NCBI GenBank assembly: GCA_964417935.1
Contig: CAYQKF010000141.1
Coordinates: 1-12,437 of the forward strand
Reading direction: 5' to 3'
Origin: NIOZ-UU13 sp964417935
Lineage (GTDB): Bacteria > Planctomycetota > Phycisphaerae > Sedimentisphaerales > Anaerobacaceae
Length of the DNA: 12,437 bases
The notes beneath the pieces were generated by a model. The model saw only the letters and a list, made by a program, of their open reading frames with translations. It did no database searches and had not been told where the DNA came from. The translations under genes were made by a program, and so were the position numbers. Of the stretch, positions 1 to 5,937 are shown in pieces. Within the stretch, counting starts at the first letter, position 1. Every line of letters begins with the position of its first letter.

Positions 1-761
1 CCGACTACGATATAGAAGCAGCGCAGCGAGGCATCGTCTATATCGATGAAATAGATAAGGTCGGTAAAACGTCTCAGAATATCTCAATCACCCGTGACGT
101 CTCCGGAGAAGGCGTTCAACAGGCACTGTTAAAGATGCTCGAAGGAACAACCGCCAACATCCCCCCCCAAGGCGGAAGAAAGCATCCGGAGCAATCCTAC
201 ATACAAATCGATACTACGCAGATACTTTTTATATGCGGCGGAACTTTCGTCGGCCTGGAAAATATTATTAAGAAACGACTCGGCAAAAAAATGATCGGGT
301 TCGATTCCGAGCTGGCCGGAAAAACCGACGAAAAAACCGAGTACAGTGATATACTTCAGCAGGTCGTACCGGAGGATATTATTGAGTATGGAATGATTCC
401 TGAAATGGTTGGCCGGCTTCCTGTAATCACCACTCTCACAGCTCTCGATGAAGGTGCGCTAATAGATATATTGACCAAGCCGAAAAATGCGCTCTGCAAG
501 CAGTATCAAAGATTTTTTGAGATGGAAAATGCCGAGCTTGAGTTCACAGACGACGCCCTACACGCATTAGCACAGAAAGCCCTCAAGCGCGACACCGGCG
601 CCAGGGCACTGCGAGCAATCAGCGAGGAGCTGATGATTGACCTGATGTACCAACTGCCCGAAGAGCCAAAACCCGTAAAATATGTAATTACCCATGATAT
701 AGTCGAGGGCAAAGCCGAACTGTTCACAGCAAAACAAAAAGCAAAAAAAGAATCAGCATAA
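1..761 (+). CDS. clpX: ATP-dependent Clp protease ATP-binding subunit ClpX (5' truncated by window edge)
   Basis: AAA+ unfoldase that feeds tagged or folded substrates into the ClpP peptidase in the cytoplasm. The reading frame is open from base 3; the N-terminal zinc-binding domain and Walker A lie outside the window. Visible are the Walker B stretch GIVYIDEIDKV (codons from about base 30), the family signature RDVSGEGVQQALLKMLEGT, the RKH pore loop in PPQGGRKHPEQ, the block ILFICGGTFVGL, an IGF tripeptide (MIGFDSE) matching the ClpP-docking loop of ClpX, the arginine-finger region MVGRLPV and the sensor-2 motif TGARALR. The IGF loop suggests a partner ClpP, which is not in the window. The C-terminus ends in a short lysine-rich tail. 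An internal ATG at 135 is not the start, because conserved ClpX sequence continues upstream of it. A methyltransferase gene follows after 34 bp on the same strand. Confidence 0.97.
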   Translation, partial: DYDIEAAQRGIVYIDEIDKVGKTSQNISITRDVSGEGVQQALLKMLEGTTANIPPQGGRKHPEQSYIQIDTTQILFICGGTFVGLENIIKKRLGKKMIGFDSELAGKTDEKTEYSDILQQVVPEDIIEYGMIPEMVGRLPVITTLTALDEGALIDILTKPKNALCKQYQRFFEMENAELEFTDDALHALAQKALKRDTGARALRAISEELMIDLMYQLPEEPKPVKYVITHDIVEGKAELFTAKQKAKKESA

Positions 762-783
762 AACAGAAACTATTGAAACTACC

Positions 784-787
784 GAGG
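784..787 (+). promoter_or_regulatory. Ribosome binding site supporting a GTG start
   Basis: GAGG lies 8 nt upstream of the GTG at 796 in the short gap after clpX. It supports the GTG start of the methyltransferase, which otherwise has no ATG near its N-terminus. Confidence 0.5.
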
Positions 788-795
788 TCGGCCGT

Positions 796-1815
796 GTGAG
801 CAAGGTCCGGGCAAATAGAAATCGAACAATAACACTCAGCCAGGCGGAAGCAGAGCGTTATCACAAGGAATTAATTCGCATTTCCAATCCTGCGGCCATA
901 AACACCATCGAGAACAAAATAGTAAACCAGGATGCTTTTGAAGCACTTGGTTTCCTGCCGGATAGCTTTGTTGACCTGCTGTTCCTGGACCCGCCCTATA
1001 ATCTTACCAAAACCTTCAACTCAACTACTTTTAGAAAAAAGAGCATTACCAAATACGCCGAATGGCTTGAAAACCTGCTGGCCAAGTTACTGCCAACACT
1101 TAAAAACACCGCCTCGGTCTATGTTTGCTCTGAGTGGTATTCATCGACAGCGGCCCATCTTATTCTGGATAAGTTTCTGAAGGTAAGAAACCGAATCACC
1201 TGGGAAAGAGAAAAAGGCAGAGGCGCAAAAGGAAACTGGAAAAACGCTTCGGAAGACATCTGGTTCGCCACCGTTTCCGACGACTATGTATTCAATGTTG
1301 AAAACGTAAAGCTAAAACGCAGAGTCCTCGCACCATACACCGACACAAACGGCGAACCAAAGGATTGGCTCAATACATCCGGTGGCCAATTTCGCCTCAC
1401 GCATCCGTCAAATTTATGGAACGATATTACAGTACCCTTCTGGTCAATGCCGGAGAACACAGACCACCCGACACAAAAGCCGGAAAAGCTTTTGGCTAAA
1501 TTAATTCTGGCAAGCACAAATGAAAACGGCTTTGTCTTCGACCCCTTTATGGGTGTCGGCAGCAGCCTTGTAGCAGCTAAAAAGTTGAATCGTAAATTCC
1601 TTGGGTTCGAGATTGAAACTGAATATTGCCTGCTCGCCGCAAAACGCCTGCACTTGGCTGAGATTGATACGACAATTCAGGGCTACAGTGACGGCGTATT
1701 CTGGGAAAGAAACACGCCCAACATCCAAAAGCAAAAGAGAAAGAAACCATCTATTGATATGTTTGCACAGCCGAAACAAAACCCTATTATCTCAGAGTCT
1801 CATTCTATGATTTAG
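796..1815 (+). CDS. Site-specific DNA methyltransferase, beta class, probably N6-adenine (apparent orphan)
   Basis: A 339-residue S-adenosylmethionine-dependent DNA methyltransferase. The catalytic motif IV, DPPYN, is at residues 65-69. A variable region of about 150 residues (likely target recognition) follows. HPTQKPEKLL is at 224-233, and the AdoMet-binding motif I FDPFMGVGSS is at 248-257, leading into RKFLGFEIE. Motif IV before motif I defines the beta class, the group containing CcrM and M.RsrI; DPPY rather than SPPY favours adenine N6 over cytosine N4. The lysine-rich tail (312-339) lacks the long C-terminal domain of CcrM. The start is GTG with a GAGG site 8 nt before it. No endonuclease gene is adjacent: clpX is upstream and a convergent cell-wall gene ends 14 bp downstream. 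It may be an orphan regulatory or epigenetic enzyme, possibly co-transcribed with clpX. Target sequence unknown. Confidence 0.9.
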   Translation: MSKVRANRNRTITLSQAEAERYHKELIRISNPAAINTIENKIVNQDAFEALGFLPDSFVDLLFLDPPYNLTKTFNSTTFRKKSITKYAEWLENLLAKLLPTLKNTASVYVCSEWYSSTAAHLILDKFLKVRNRITWEREKGRGAKGNWKNASEDIWFATVSDDYVFNVENVKLKRRVLAPYTDTNGEPKDWLNTSGGQFRLTHPSNLWNDITVPFWSMPENTDHPTQKPEKLLAKLILASTNENGFVFDPFMGVGSSLVAAKKLNRKFLGFEIETEYCLLAAKRLHLAEIDTTIQGYSDGVFWERNTPNIQKQKRKKPSIDMFAQPKQNPIISESHSMI

Positions 1816-1829
1816 GATAAAGTTAGTTA

Positions 1830-2900
1830 TTACTCCACCACTTTCACTGTCGATAGGTTCGGCACCAATAAATTATAGAGCAGTATCACCTCGCCATTGT
1901 GCATGCGAATACATCCTCTTGAACCTGTGGTGCCGATTTGTTCCGGCTCCTTTGTGCCGTGGATGCCAAAGCCTTTCTTGCCCTTGGCGTTTCCTTTGAG
2001 ACCTTCCAGCCCTATCCATCTTGAGCCTAAAGGGTAACCCGGGTCCTCTGGATAATACATTTTGCGTGTAACCGGATCCGGCCATGGTGGTTTTATCAGC
2101 TTTCCATCGGATTTGACACGCCAGAGTCCTGTTGGCGTTTCTGTTTCCGGCTCGCCCAAACCAACACGAAAGCTCCGAACGAATGTCTCATCCTGAAGGT
2201 ACAAATCCATCGTGAAAGTCGAACGATATACCTTTGCATGGAATGGGCCGTTAATAACTTTTATCTGCTCCCCCGCTTGCAAAGCCTCGGGACGGCTGAT
2301 TTTATTAATCTCCTTAAGAATCTCCCACGGGACCTTATATCGCTTGCCGATCGTTGAAAGTAAATCACCTGATTTGACTAAATATCTTCCGCAAAGCTCG
2401 TCATCAGGAAAAATAATTTTACTGAGCAGCCATTTATTGGCAAGCTCCGACAGTTGGTCCTTCACAAATGTCTGTTGCTGGAAGTTCATAGGTATTCTTA
2501 ACGCCTCGCTTAACTTCTCACGGGCATCTATAATCCTGCCGGGTTTTTCGCTGAGCAGCGCCGTGGCTTCGGCAATCAGCGCCGCAGCCTCCGGATTAGG
2601 TTCAACATCCTGCACCGGTGCAATTTCCGGCAAATTCGGTTCCGGTGCCGGCTCAGGCGGGGGCTCCGGCTCTGGCTCCGGCTCTGGTTCCCTAACCAAT
2701 TCCGGCTTGATTTCGTTCACTTCCGGCACATTGGCCTCGCTCTTGGTTGTTATACCGGTAGTATCGTGTTGATTTTTATTTTTGCCGAAAGGACCATATT
2801 TATAAGCAATCCCCACAGCAACAATAAGTAAAACCGGAATTATATATATCCAGTTTATGGTTCTTCGTTTGCCTCGCGGGCGGTGAGAACGACGGGCCAT
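1830..2900 (-). CDS. Membrane-anchored LysM and L,D-transpeptidase (YkuD) protein
   Basis: A 356-residue cell-envelope enzyme expected to form or edit peptidoglycan cross-links, or to anchor proteins to peptidoglycan, in the periplasm. After a basic N-terminus (MARRSHRPRGKRR) comes one membrane segment at about 16-35. Next is a Pro/Glu linker with EP repeats (71-90), a helical stretch (104-165), a LysM domain (about 172-217, RYLVKSGDLLSTIGKRY) and the YkuD domain (about 221-355). The catalytic block is complete: HGT with H314, then SRGCIRMHN with C330 and R332. The frame stays open 46 codons further upstream, but that extension is encoded partly by the repeat element beginning at 2976. The ATG at 2900 has AAGGAG 6 nt before it and begins the membrane anchor, so I use it. 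The gene converges on the methyltransferase with a 14-bp gap and no clear terminator. Substrate peptide unknown. Confidence 0.92.
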   Translation of the reverse strand: MARRSHRPRGKRRTINWIYIIPVLLIVAVGIAYKYGPFGKNKNQHDTTGITTKSEANVPEVNEIKPELVREPEPEPEPEPPPEPAPEPNLPEIAPVQDVEPNPEAAALIAEATALLSEKPGRIIDAREKLSEALRIPMNFQQQTFVKDQLSELANKWLLSKIIFPDDELCGRYLVKSGDLLSTIGKRYKVPWEILKEINKISRPEALQAGEQIKVINGPFHAKVYRSTFTMDLYLQDETFVRSFRVGLGEPETETPTGLWRVKSDGKLIKPPWPDPVTRKMYYPEDPGYPLGSRWIGLEGLKGNAKGKKGFGIHGTKEPEQIGTTGSRGCIRMHNGEVILLYNLLVPNLSTVKVVE

Positions 2901-2906
2901 CTCAAT

Positions 2907-2912
2907 CTCCTT
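2907..2912 (-). promoter_or_regulatory. Shine-Dalgarno AAGGAG deciding the L,D-transpeptidase start
   Basis: On the minus strand AAGGAG sits 6 nt before the ATG at 2900. It rules in this start over the upstream in-frame starts, which lie in or near repeat DNA. Confidence 0.75.
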
Positions 2913-3131
2913 TCTTGCCTCTGCAAATCTCATCGCAAGACGAGGCAGCAGGTCCGTTATTAAAACAAAGTCTTCTGCAAAATCGAGGTTAGGCATACTT
3001 TGAAAAGAAAAAATTGCTCCCCACTTTCGTGAGGACAAGCTTTTAATTTTTTCTTTTCAAACAATAAATTATTGCCCAGCAAGCAACTATTTAATTATTT
3101 AAGAAAATCAAAAACCTAATTTTCTTAAATA

Positions 3132-3251
3132 GTTTCTGTTGCGGATAGCAAAAACCGACAATGTCACCCCTGCGAAAGCAGGGGTCCAGAGCGAAAAAGC
3201 TGGATTCCCGCTTTCGCGGGAATGACAAATGCTGTTTCCGCAACAGGAACC
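3132..3251 (+). mobile_element. Nested 120-bp inverted-repeat element inserted in copy 1, flanked by AAATA duplications
   Basis: The ends GTTTCTGTTGCGGA (3132-3145) and TCCGCAACAGGAAC (3237-3250) are inverted repeats, 13 of 14 matching. AAATA at 3127-3131 and again at 3252-3256 flanks the insert. The uninterrupted sister copy has a single TATTT (5534-5538, opposite strand) at the same place, so the event is an insertion with a 5-bp target duplication. The interior is a large palindrome (3162-3226, TGTCACCCC to GGGAATGACA) made of two smaller hairpins with GAAA or TTTC loops. These resemble the CCCGCGAAAGCGGG dispersed repeats known from many bacterial genomes. No coding capacity. Confidence 0.85.
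3162..3226 (+). repeat. Long palindrome of two GAAA-loop hairpins
   Basis: The left arm (3162-3189) and right arm (3199-3226) pair at 22 of 28 positions, with some mismatches becoming G-U pairs in RNA. Each arm is itself a hairpin: CCCCTGC-GAAA-GCAGGGG and TTCCCGC-TTTC-GCGGGAA. It could fold as one cruciform or as two small hairpins. It matches the general type of dispersed GTCATTCCCGCGAAAGCGGG repeats; I infer the family from memory only. Confidence 0.75.
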
Positions 3252-3286
3252 AAATAATATATGCCTAACCTCAATTTTGCATAACA

Positions 3287-3856
3287 TTAGTTATTAAAGT
3301 ATATTATTTCCTCATCGGTTACCAAAAGCTCTACCGGCTCATCATGCTCTGTCACCGGTATCGTCTCAACGAGCTGCTCTGCAAAAGCAAAGCCGCATCT
3401 GGAAGCCTTAAGTTCGGCGTTAGCGAAAAACCTGTCGTAATAGGAACCGCCCCGCCCAAGCCGATTGCCTTTCCTGTCGAATCCTAACGCCGGCGTAACC
3501 ACCAAATCAATATCTTCAAACGGCATCGGCACGCCCGCTATCGGATTTCGCAGACCGGAAGCACTCGTTGAAAAGCCTGTTTCAAGCGAATGTATCTGCA
3601 CCGGCATCATATGCCTTTGCTGCCAGGAAACCTTCGGCACCGCTATCACCTTGCCGAGCTGCCAGGCGTGCAGTATTGCCTCGGATGTATCAGCCTCGTG
3701 CGGAAGAGACAAATACATCATAACCGTCGATGCACTTTGAAATTGTGGTATCGAAACCAAATTCCGGCATGCTTTCCGGCTTTTTTCACTCCTCTGCTCC
3801 GATGGTATGGCAAGCAGGCGGTTCTGTATCTTCCGGCGCAACTGAGCCTTGTTCAT
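3287..3856 (-). CDS. 5-formyltetrahydrofolate cyclo-ligase (5,10-methenyltetrahydrofolate synthetase)
   Basis: Cytoplasmic enzyme that uses ATP to convert 5-formyl-tetrahydrofolate to 5,10-methenyl-tetrahydrofolate, returning an inert folate to one-carbon metabolism. The protein has 189 residues, a usual length for the family. The basic N-terminus (KAQLRRKIQNRL) is followed by the substrate-pocket segment YLSLPHEADT (48-57). The family signature GFDRKGNRLGRGGSYYDRF is at 125-143, and HDEPVELLVTDE is near the C-terminus (171-182). The ATG at 3856 has AAGGA 7 nt upstream. A palindromic spacer of about 250 bp separates it from rarA upstream, and a repeat element abuts its stop codon downstream. 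It may be read through from rarA or have its own promoter; none stands out. Confidence 0.94.
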   Translation of the reverse strand: MNKAQLRRKIQNRLLAIPSEQRSEKSRKACRNLVSIPQFQSASTVMMYLSLPHEADTSEAILHAWQLGKVIAVPKVSWQQRHMMPVQIHSLETGFSTSASGLRNPIAGVPMPFEDIDLVVTPALGFDRKGNRLGRGGSYYDRFFANAELKASRCGFAFAEQLVETIPVTEHDEPVELLVTDEEIIYFNN

Positions 3857-3907
3857 TTACCTATCCTTCTTCTCAGCTCTATTTTTTTGCCACCTATGAA
3901 TATCTCG

Positions 3908-4034
3908 AAGTGCCTAAAGTGACAGCAAAGCTGTCATTCTGAGCGAAGCGAAGAATCTCTTTCTCGATGGCCAGATCCTTCGGCTGCGCCTCAGGATGAC
4001 ACGTAAGTGTCATTTCAGTTCACTTTAGGCACTT
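3908..4034 (+). repeat. Composite palindromic intergenic repeat
   Basis: A perfect 15-bp inverted repeat forms the ends (3908-3922 AAGTGCCTAAAGTGA and 4020-4034). Inside are a hairpin TGACAGC-AAA-GCTGTCA (3920-3936), a hairpin TGACAC-GTAA-GTGTCA (3997-4012) and between them the long arms ATTCTGAGCGAAGCGAAGAA and AGATCCTTCGGCTGCGCC. The GAGCGAAGCGAAGAATCT word is of a type seen dispersed in many bacterial genomes. It lies in the spacer between the folate gene and rarA and encodes nothing. Confidence 0.75.
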
Positions 4035-4057
4035 TAGCTCACTTTAGTTCACTTTAG
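4021..4057 (+). repeat. Short tandem CACTTTAG repeat
   Basis: CACTTTAG occurs at 4021, 4030, 4040 and 4050, spaced 9, 10 and 10 bp. The first two overlap the right end of the neighbouring palindrome, whose terminal repeat contains the same word. This suggests the array grew from that end. The rest of the spacer to 4110 is T-rich with nothing recognisable. Confidence 0.65.
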
Positions 4058-4110
4058 TTACTTCAACCCTTCCGTGCACCTCTGTGTTCTCTGTGGCTTT
4101 TTTTTCATTT

Positions 4111-5484
4111 TTATTTACTTGTTTTGATGATTTTGCTGTTTTGTATCAAGCTTTGCAGCTTTTGTAAATAGCGCTTAATATTTTTTTCACAACCGATTTC
4201 TTTCGGCGTGTAATATTTTTCTTTCATCGCTGCCGGAAGATATTCCTGGGGCACGAAACCATCCTTAAAGTTGTGCGGATACTTGTAATCAGCTCCGAAA
4301 CCCAACTTTTTTGCAGCCGGATAGTGACTGTCTTTTAGATGTTTTGGCACTTGTTTAGTCGGCTGCTGTTTTACATCGGCCATCGCCGACCAAATAGCAC
4401 GAGCCGCAGCGTTCGATTTCGGCGCACAGGCAACGTATAACGCTGCCTGAGCCAGCGCCAACTGGGCTTCCGGCAAACCCACAAACTCAGATATCTGAAC
4501 CGCTGCGGCAGCTAAAACAGTCGCCATTGGGTCGGCGTTTCCCACGTCCTCAGCAGCACAGATCGCAATCCGCCGGGCAATAAAACGCGTATCCTCCCCG
4601 CCCGCTAACATCCTGGCAAGCCAGTAAACCGTGGCATCAGGGTCCGAACCCCGCATACTTTTCTGCAAGGCGCTTGCCAGGTCATAGTGCGTATCGCCCG
4701 TGCCGTTATAGTCAATCGTCTTCTGTTGTATCGACTCCTTTGCAACTTTCAGATTAAATTTTATTTTCGCAGCGGGCTTTCGGGCACCCTGCGATAACAC
4801 ACCAACCTCAAGGGCTGTCAGGGCCTTTCTTGCATCCCCGTCGCTCATAGTCGCTAAAAATTTCAGTGCCTTCTGGTCCACCTCGATATCAAACTTACCA
4901 AGCCCCCGCTCAGAATCGTCAATCGCCATCTTCAGCAATTGCGAAATATCTTCCTCGCTGAGCGGCTCAAAATGAAATACCGTGCTGCGGGAAATCAAAG
5001 GCGAATTGACCGAAAAAAACGGATTTTCCGTAGTGGCACCTATGAGAATCAAAACTCCTGCTTCGACATCATCTAACAGGACATCCTGCTGTGCACGGTT
5101 GAAGCGGTGAATTTCATCGATAAAAAGCACTGTCCTCGTCCCATCCACTGCGAGCCTGTCGCGGGCACGCCCGATTACCTGTCGAATATCTCTGACGCTG
5201 GCCGCAGGGGCACTGAGATAGTGAAATTCGGCTTTCGTATAATTCGCAATCACCGCCGCCAAAGATGTCTTGCCGACCCCCGGCGGACCGTAAAATATCA
5301 GACTACTGAGCCTGTCGGCCTCGAGCATCCTTGTCAGCAGCTTATCGGGCCCAAGAAAATGCCTTTGTCCGATAAATTCATCAAGCTTTCTCGGCCTCAT
5401 CCGAGCCGCCAGCGGCGTCACTGAGCCTATATTCGTCTCTTCAGGTCCGCTGAACAGAGTTTTGCTGCCCTTGTTTTTACCCAT
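4111..5484 (-). CDS. rarA: Replication-associated recombination protein RarA (MgsA), AAA+ ATPase
   Basis: A clamp-loader-like AAA+ ATPase that acts at stalled or broken replication forks. The 457 residues are slightly longer than the usual 430-450. It carries RPRKLDEFIGQRHFLG (30-45), Walker A GPPGVGKTS (66-74), the segment ASVRDIR (95-101), Walker B VLFIDEIHRFNRAQQD (119-134), sensor 1 ATTENPFFSVN (150-160) and an arginine finger in SPLISRS (R166). The C-terminal helical MgsA region contains RGSDPDATVYWLARMLAGGED and RFIARRIAICAAEDVG, the most typical RarA words. The ATG at 5484 has no good Shine-Dalgarno site, and a TATAAT lies only 8 nt upstream, so the transcript may be nearly leaderless. 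The repeat element at 5509-5668 begins just beyond that -10 sequence. Confidence 0.95.
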   Translation of the reverse strand: MGKNKGSKTLFSGPEETNIGSVTPLAARMRPRKLDEFIGQRHFLGPDKLLTRMLEADRLSSLIFYGPPGVGKTSLAAVIANYTKAEFHYLSAPAASVRDIRQVIGRARDRLAVDGTRTVLFIDEIHRFNRAQQDVLLDDVEAGVLILIGATTENPFFSVNSPLISRSTVFHFEPLSEEDISQLLKMAIDDSERGLGKFDIEVDQKALKFLATMSDGDARKALTALEVGVLSQGARKPAAKIKFNLKVAKESIQQKTIDYNGTGDTHYDLASALQKSMRGSDPDATVYWLARMLAGGEDTRFIARRIAICAAEDVGNADPMATVLAAAAVQISEFVGLPEAQLALAQAALYVACAPKSNAAARAIWSAMADVKQQPTKQVPKHLKDSHYPAAKKLGFGADYKYPHNFKDGFVPQEYLPAAMKEKYYTPKEIGCEKNIKRYLQKLQSLIQNSKIIKTSK

Positions 5485-5492
5485 AGCCCTAT

Positions 5493-5498
5493 ATTATA
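5493..5498 (-). promoter_or_regulatory. Possible -10 box (TATAAT) immediately upstream of rarA
   Basis: On the minus strand TATAAT ends 8 nt before the rarA ATG. Transcription would then begin within a few bases of the start codon. The hexamer at the right distance for a -35 box (5516-5521, CCTCAA) is poor and lies inside the end of the repeat element. The region is A/T-rich, so chance occurrence is possible. Confidence 0.35.
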
Positions 5499-5508
5499 TC
5501 TGAAGTTT

Positions 5509-5668
5509 TGCAAAATTGAGGTTAGGTATATATTATTTAAGAAAATCAGCTTTTTCGATTCTCTTAAATAATTAGCTAACTATTTATTAGATAAGAACTT
5601 ACTGTTTGAAAAGAGAAAATCAAAAAACAATTTTTTCTTTTCAAAGTATGCCTAACCTCAATTTTGCA
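5509..5668 (-). repeat. MITE-like inverted-repeat element, copy 2 (uninterrupted)
   Basis: Second copy of the element at 2976-3281, in the opposite orientation. The 22-bp terminal inverted repeats (5509-5530 and 5647-5668) match at 21 of 22 positions. The two internal stems are kept: 5533-5547 with 5557-5571 (14 of 15) and 5605-5620 with 5630-5645 (15 of 16). GAAGTTT flanks both sides (5502-5508 and 5669-5675), a candidate 7-bp target duplication. It lies in a 453-bp divergent spacer between rarA and the beta-barrel gene. An 85-codon frame starting at 5606 is a by-product of this repeat. Confidence 0.85.
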
Positions 5669-5873
5669 GAAGTTTTATTATATGAAAGATGCACAAAACT
5701 GTCGAAAATTTATTTGGGACACTATCTGAGAGACTCTGACATAAGCCTTTTGCCTCGTTTTTCCCGCACAGGAAATGTAAAAAAAGTCCAAAAAAAAACT
5801 TTTTTTTATTTGATTTATAGCTTAGAGCCGATAAACTTTTTAGACAGTAGGTGGGTGGTTTAATCTTATAACG

Positions 5874-5879
5874 TATAAT
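5874..5879 (+). promoter_or_regulatory. Possible -10 box for the beta-barrel gene
   Basis: TATAAT in an A/T-rich stretch 58 nt before the ATG at 5938, which leaves a leader of about 50 nt. No convincing -35 hexamer is seen at 16-18 bp. The leader contains a small GTGA-CGTT-TCAC inverted repeat (5882-5893). The rest of the spacer from 5669 is A/T-rich with poly-A and poly-T runs near 5779-5807 and no other recognisable signal. Confidence 0.35.
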
Positions 5880-5924
5880 ATAGTGACGTTTCACGTAGCA
5901 GGAAAAGTTTAACGGAAGTTTTTT

Positions 5925-5931
5925 AAAGGAG
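5925..5931 (+). promoter_or_regulatory. Shine-Dalgarno AAAGGAG deciding the beta-barrel gene start
   Basis: AAAGGAG directly abuts an ATG at 5932, which is too close to be used, and is 6 nt from the in-frame ATG at 5938. The second ATG begins MKKGILL and is the likely start. Confidence 0.8.
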
Positions 5932-5937
5932 ATGAAC

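Larger units (their letters stand above)
2976..3281 (+). repeat. MITE-like inverted-repeat element, copy 1 (interrupted)
   Basis: Non-coding element filling most of the 386-bp spacer between the L,D-transpeptidase and folate genes. It is bounded by 22-bp terminal inverted repeats (2976-2997 and 3260-3281, 21 of 22 matching; core TGCAAAATCGAGGTTAGG). Inside are a perfect 17-bp stem (2999-3015 with 3045-3061) and a perfect 13-bp stem (3096-3108 with 3119-3131). The same order of ends and stems recurs inverted at 5509-5668. Copy 1 carries a 120-bp insertion at 3132-3251. Its right end stops 6 bp before the stop codon of the folate gene. No target duplication is evident at its outer ends. No transposase is encoded, so any mobility would need one supplied in trans. 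Confidence 0.85.

Noticed and set aside
1816..1829. Terminator between the convergent methyltransferase and L,D-transpeptidase genes
   Set aside because: The gap is 14 bp and contains no hairpin.
2212..2772. 186-codon plus-strand frame rich in Gly and Ser
   Set aside because: It is the antisense of the L,D-transpeptidase gene; the GSGSGSG run is the reverse of the EP-repeat linker codons.
2901..3038. N-terminal extension of the L,D-transpeptidase to a start at 3038
   Set aside because: The extra 46 codons run through the terminal repeat of the element (the words FSFQSMPNLDFAE recur in the frame at copy 2), and a good Shine-Dalgarno site precedes the ATG at 2900.
4060..4110. Possible dispersed repeat TCCGTGCACCTCTGTG near the rarA stop
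   Set aside because: It resembles a CTCTGTG-type word I recall from other genomes, but it has no second copy or symmetry here to support a call.
5779..5807. Terminator-like AAAAAAAGT/ACTTTTTTT hairpin
   Set aside because: The stem is almost wholly A-T pairs within runs of A and T, and no gene ends nearby; likely homopolymer chance.
5606..5863. 85-codon plus-strand frame
   Set aside because: It starts inside the repeat element and shares its translated words; there is no ribosome binding site and no recognisable protein.
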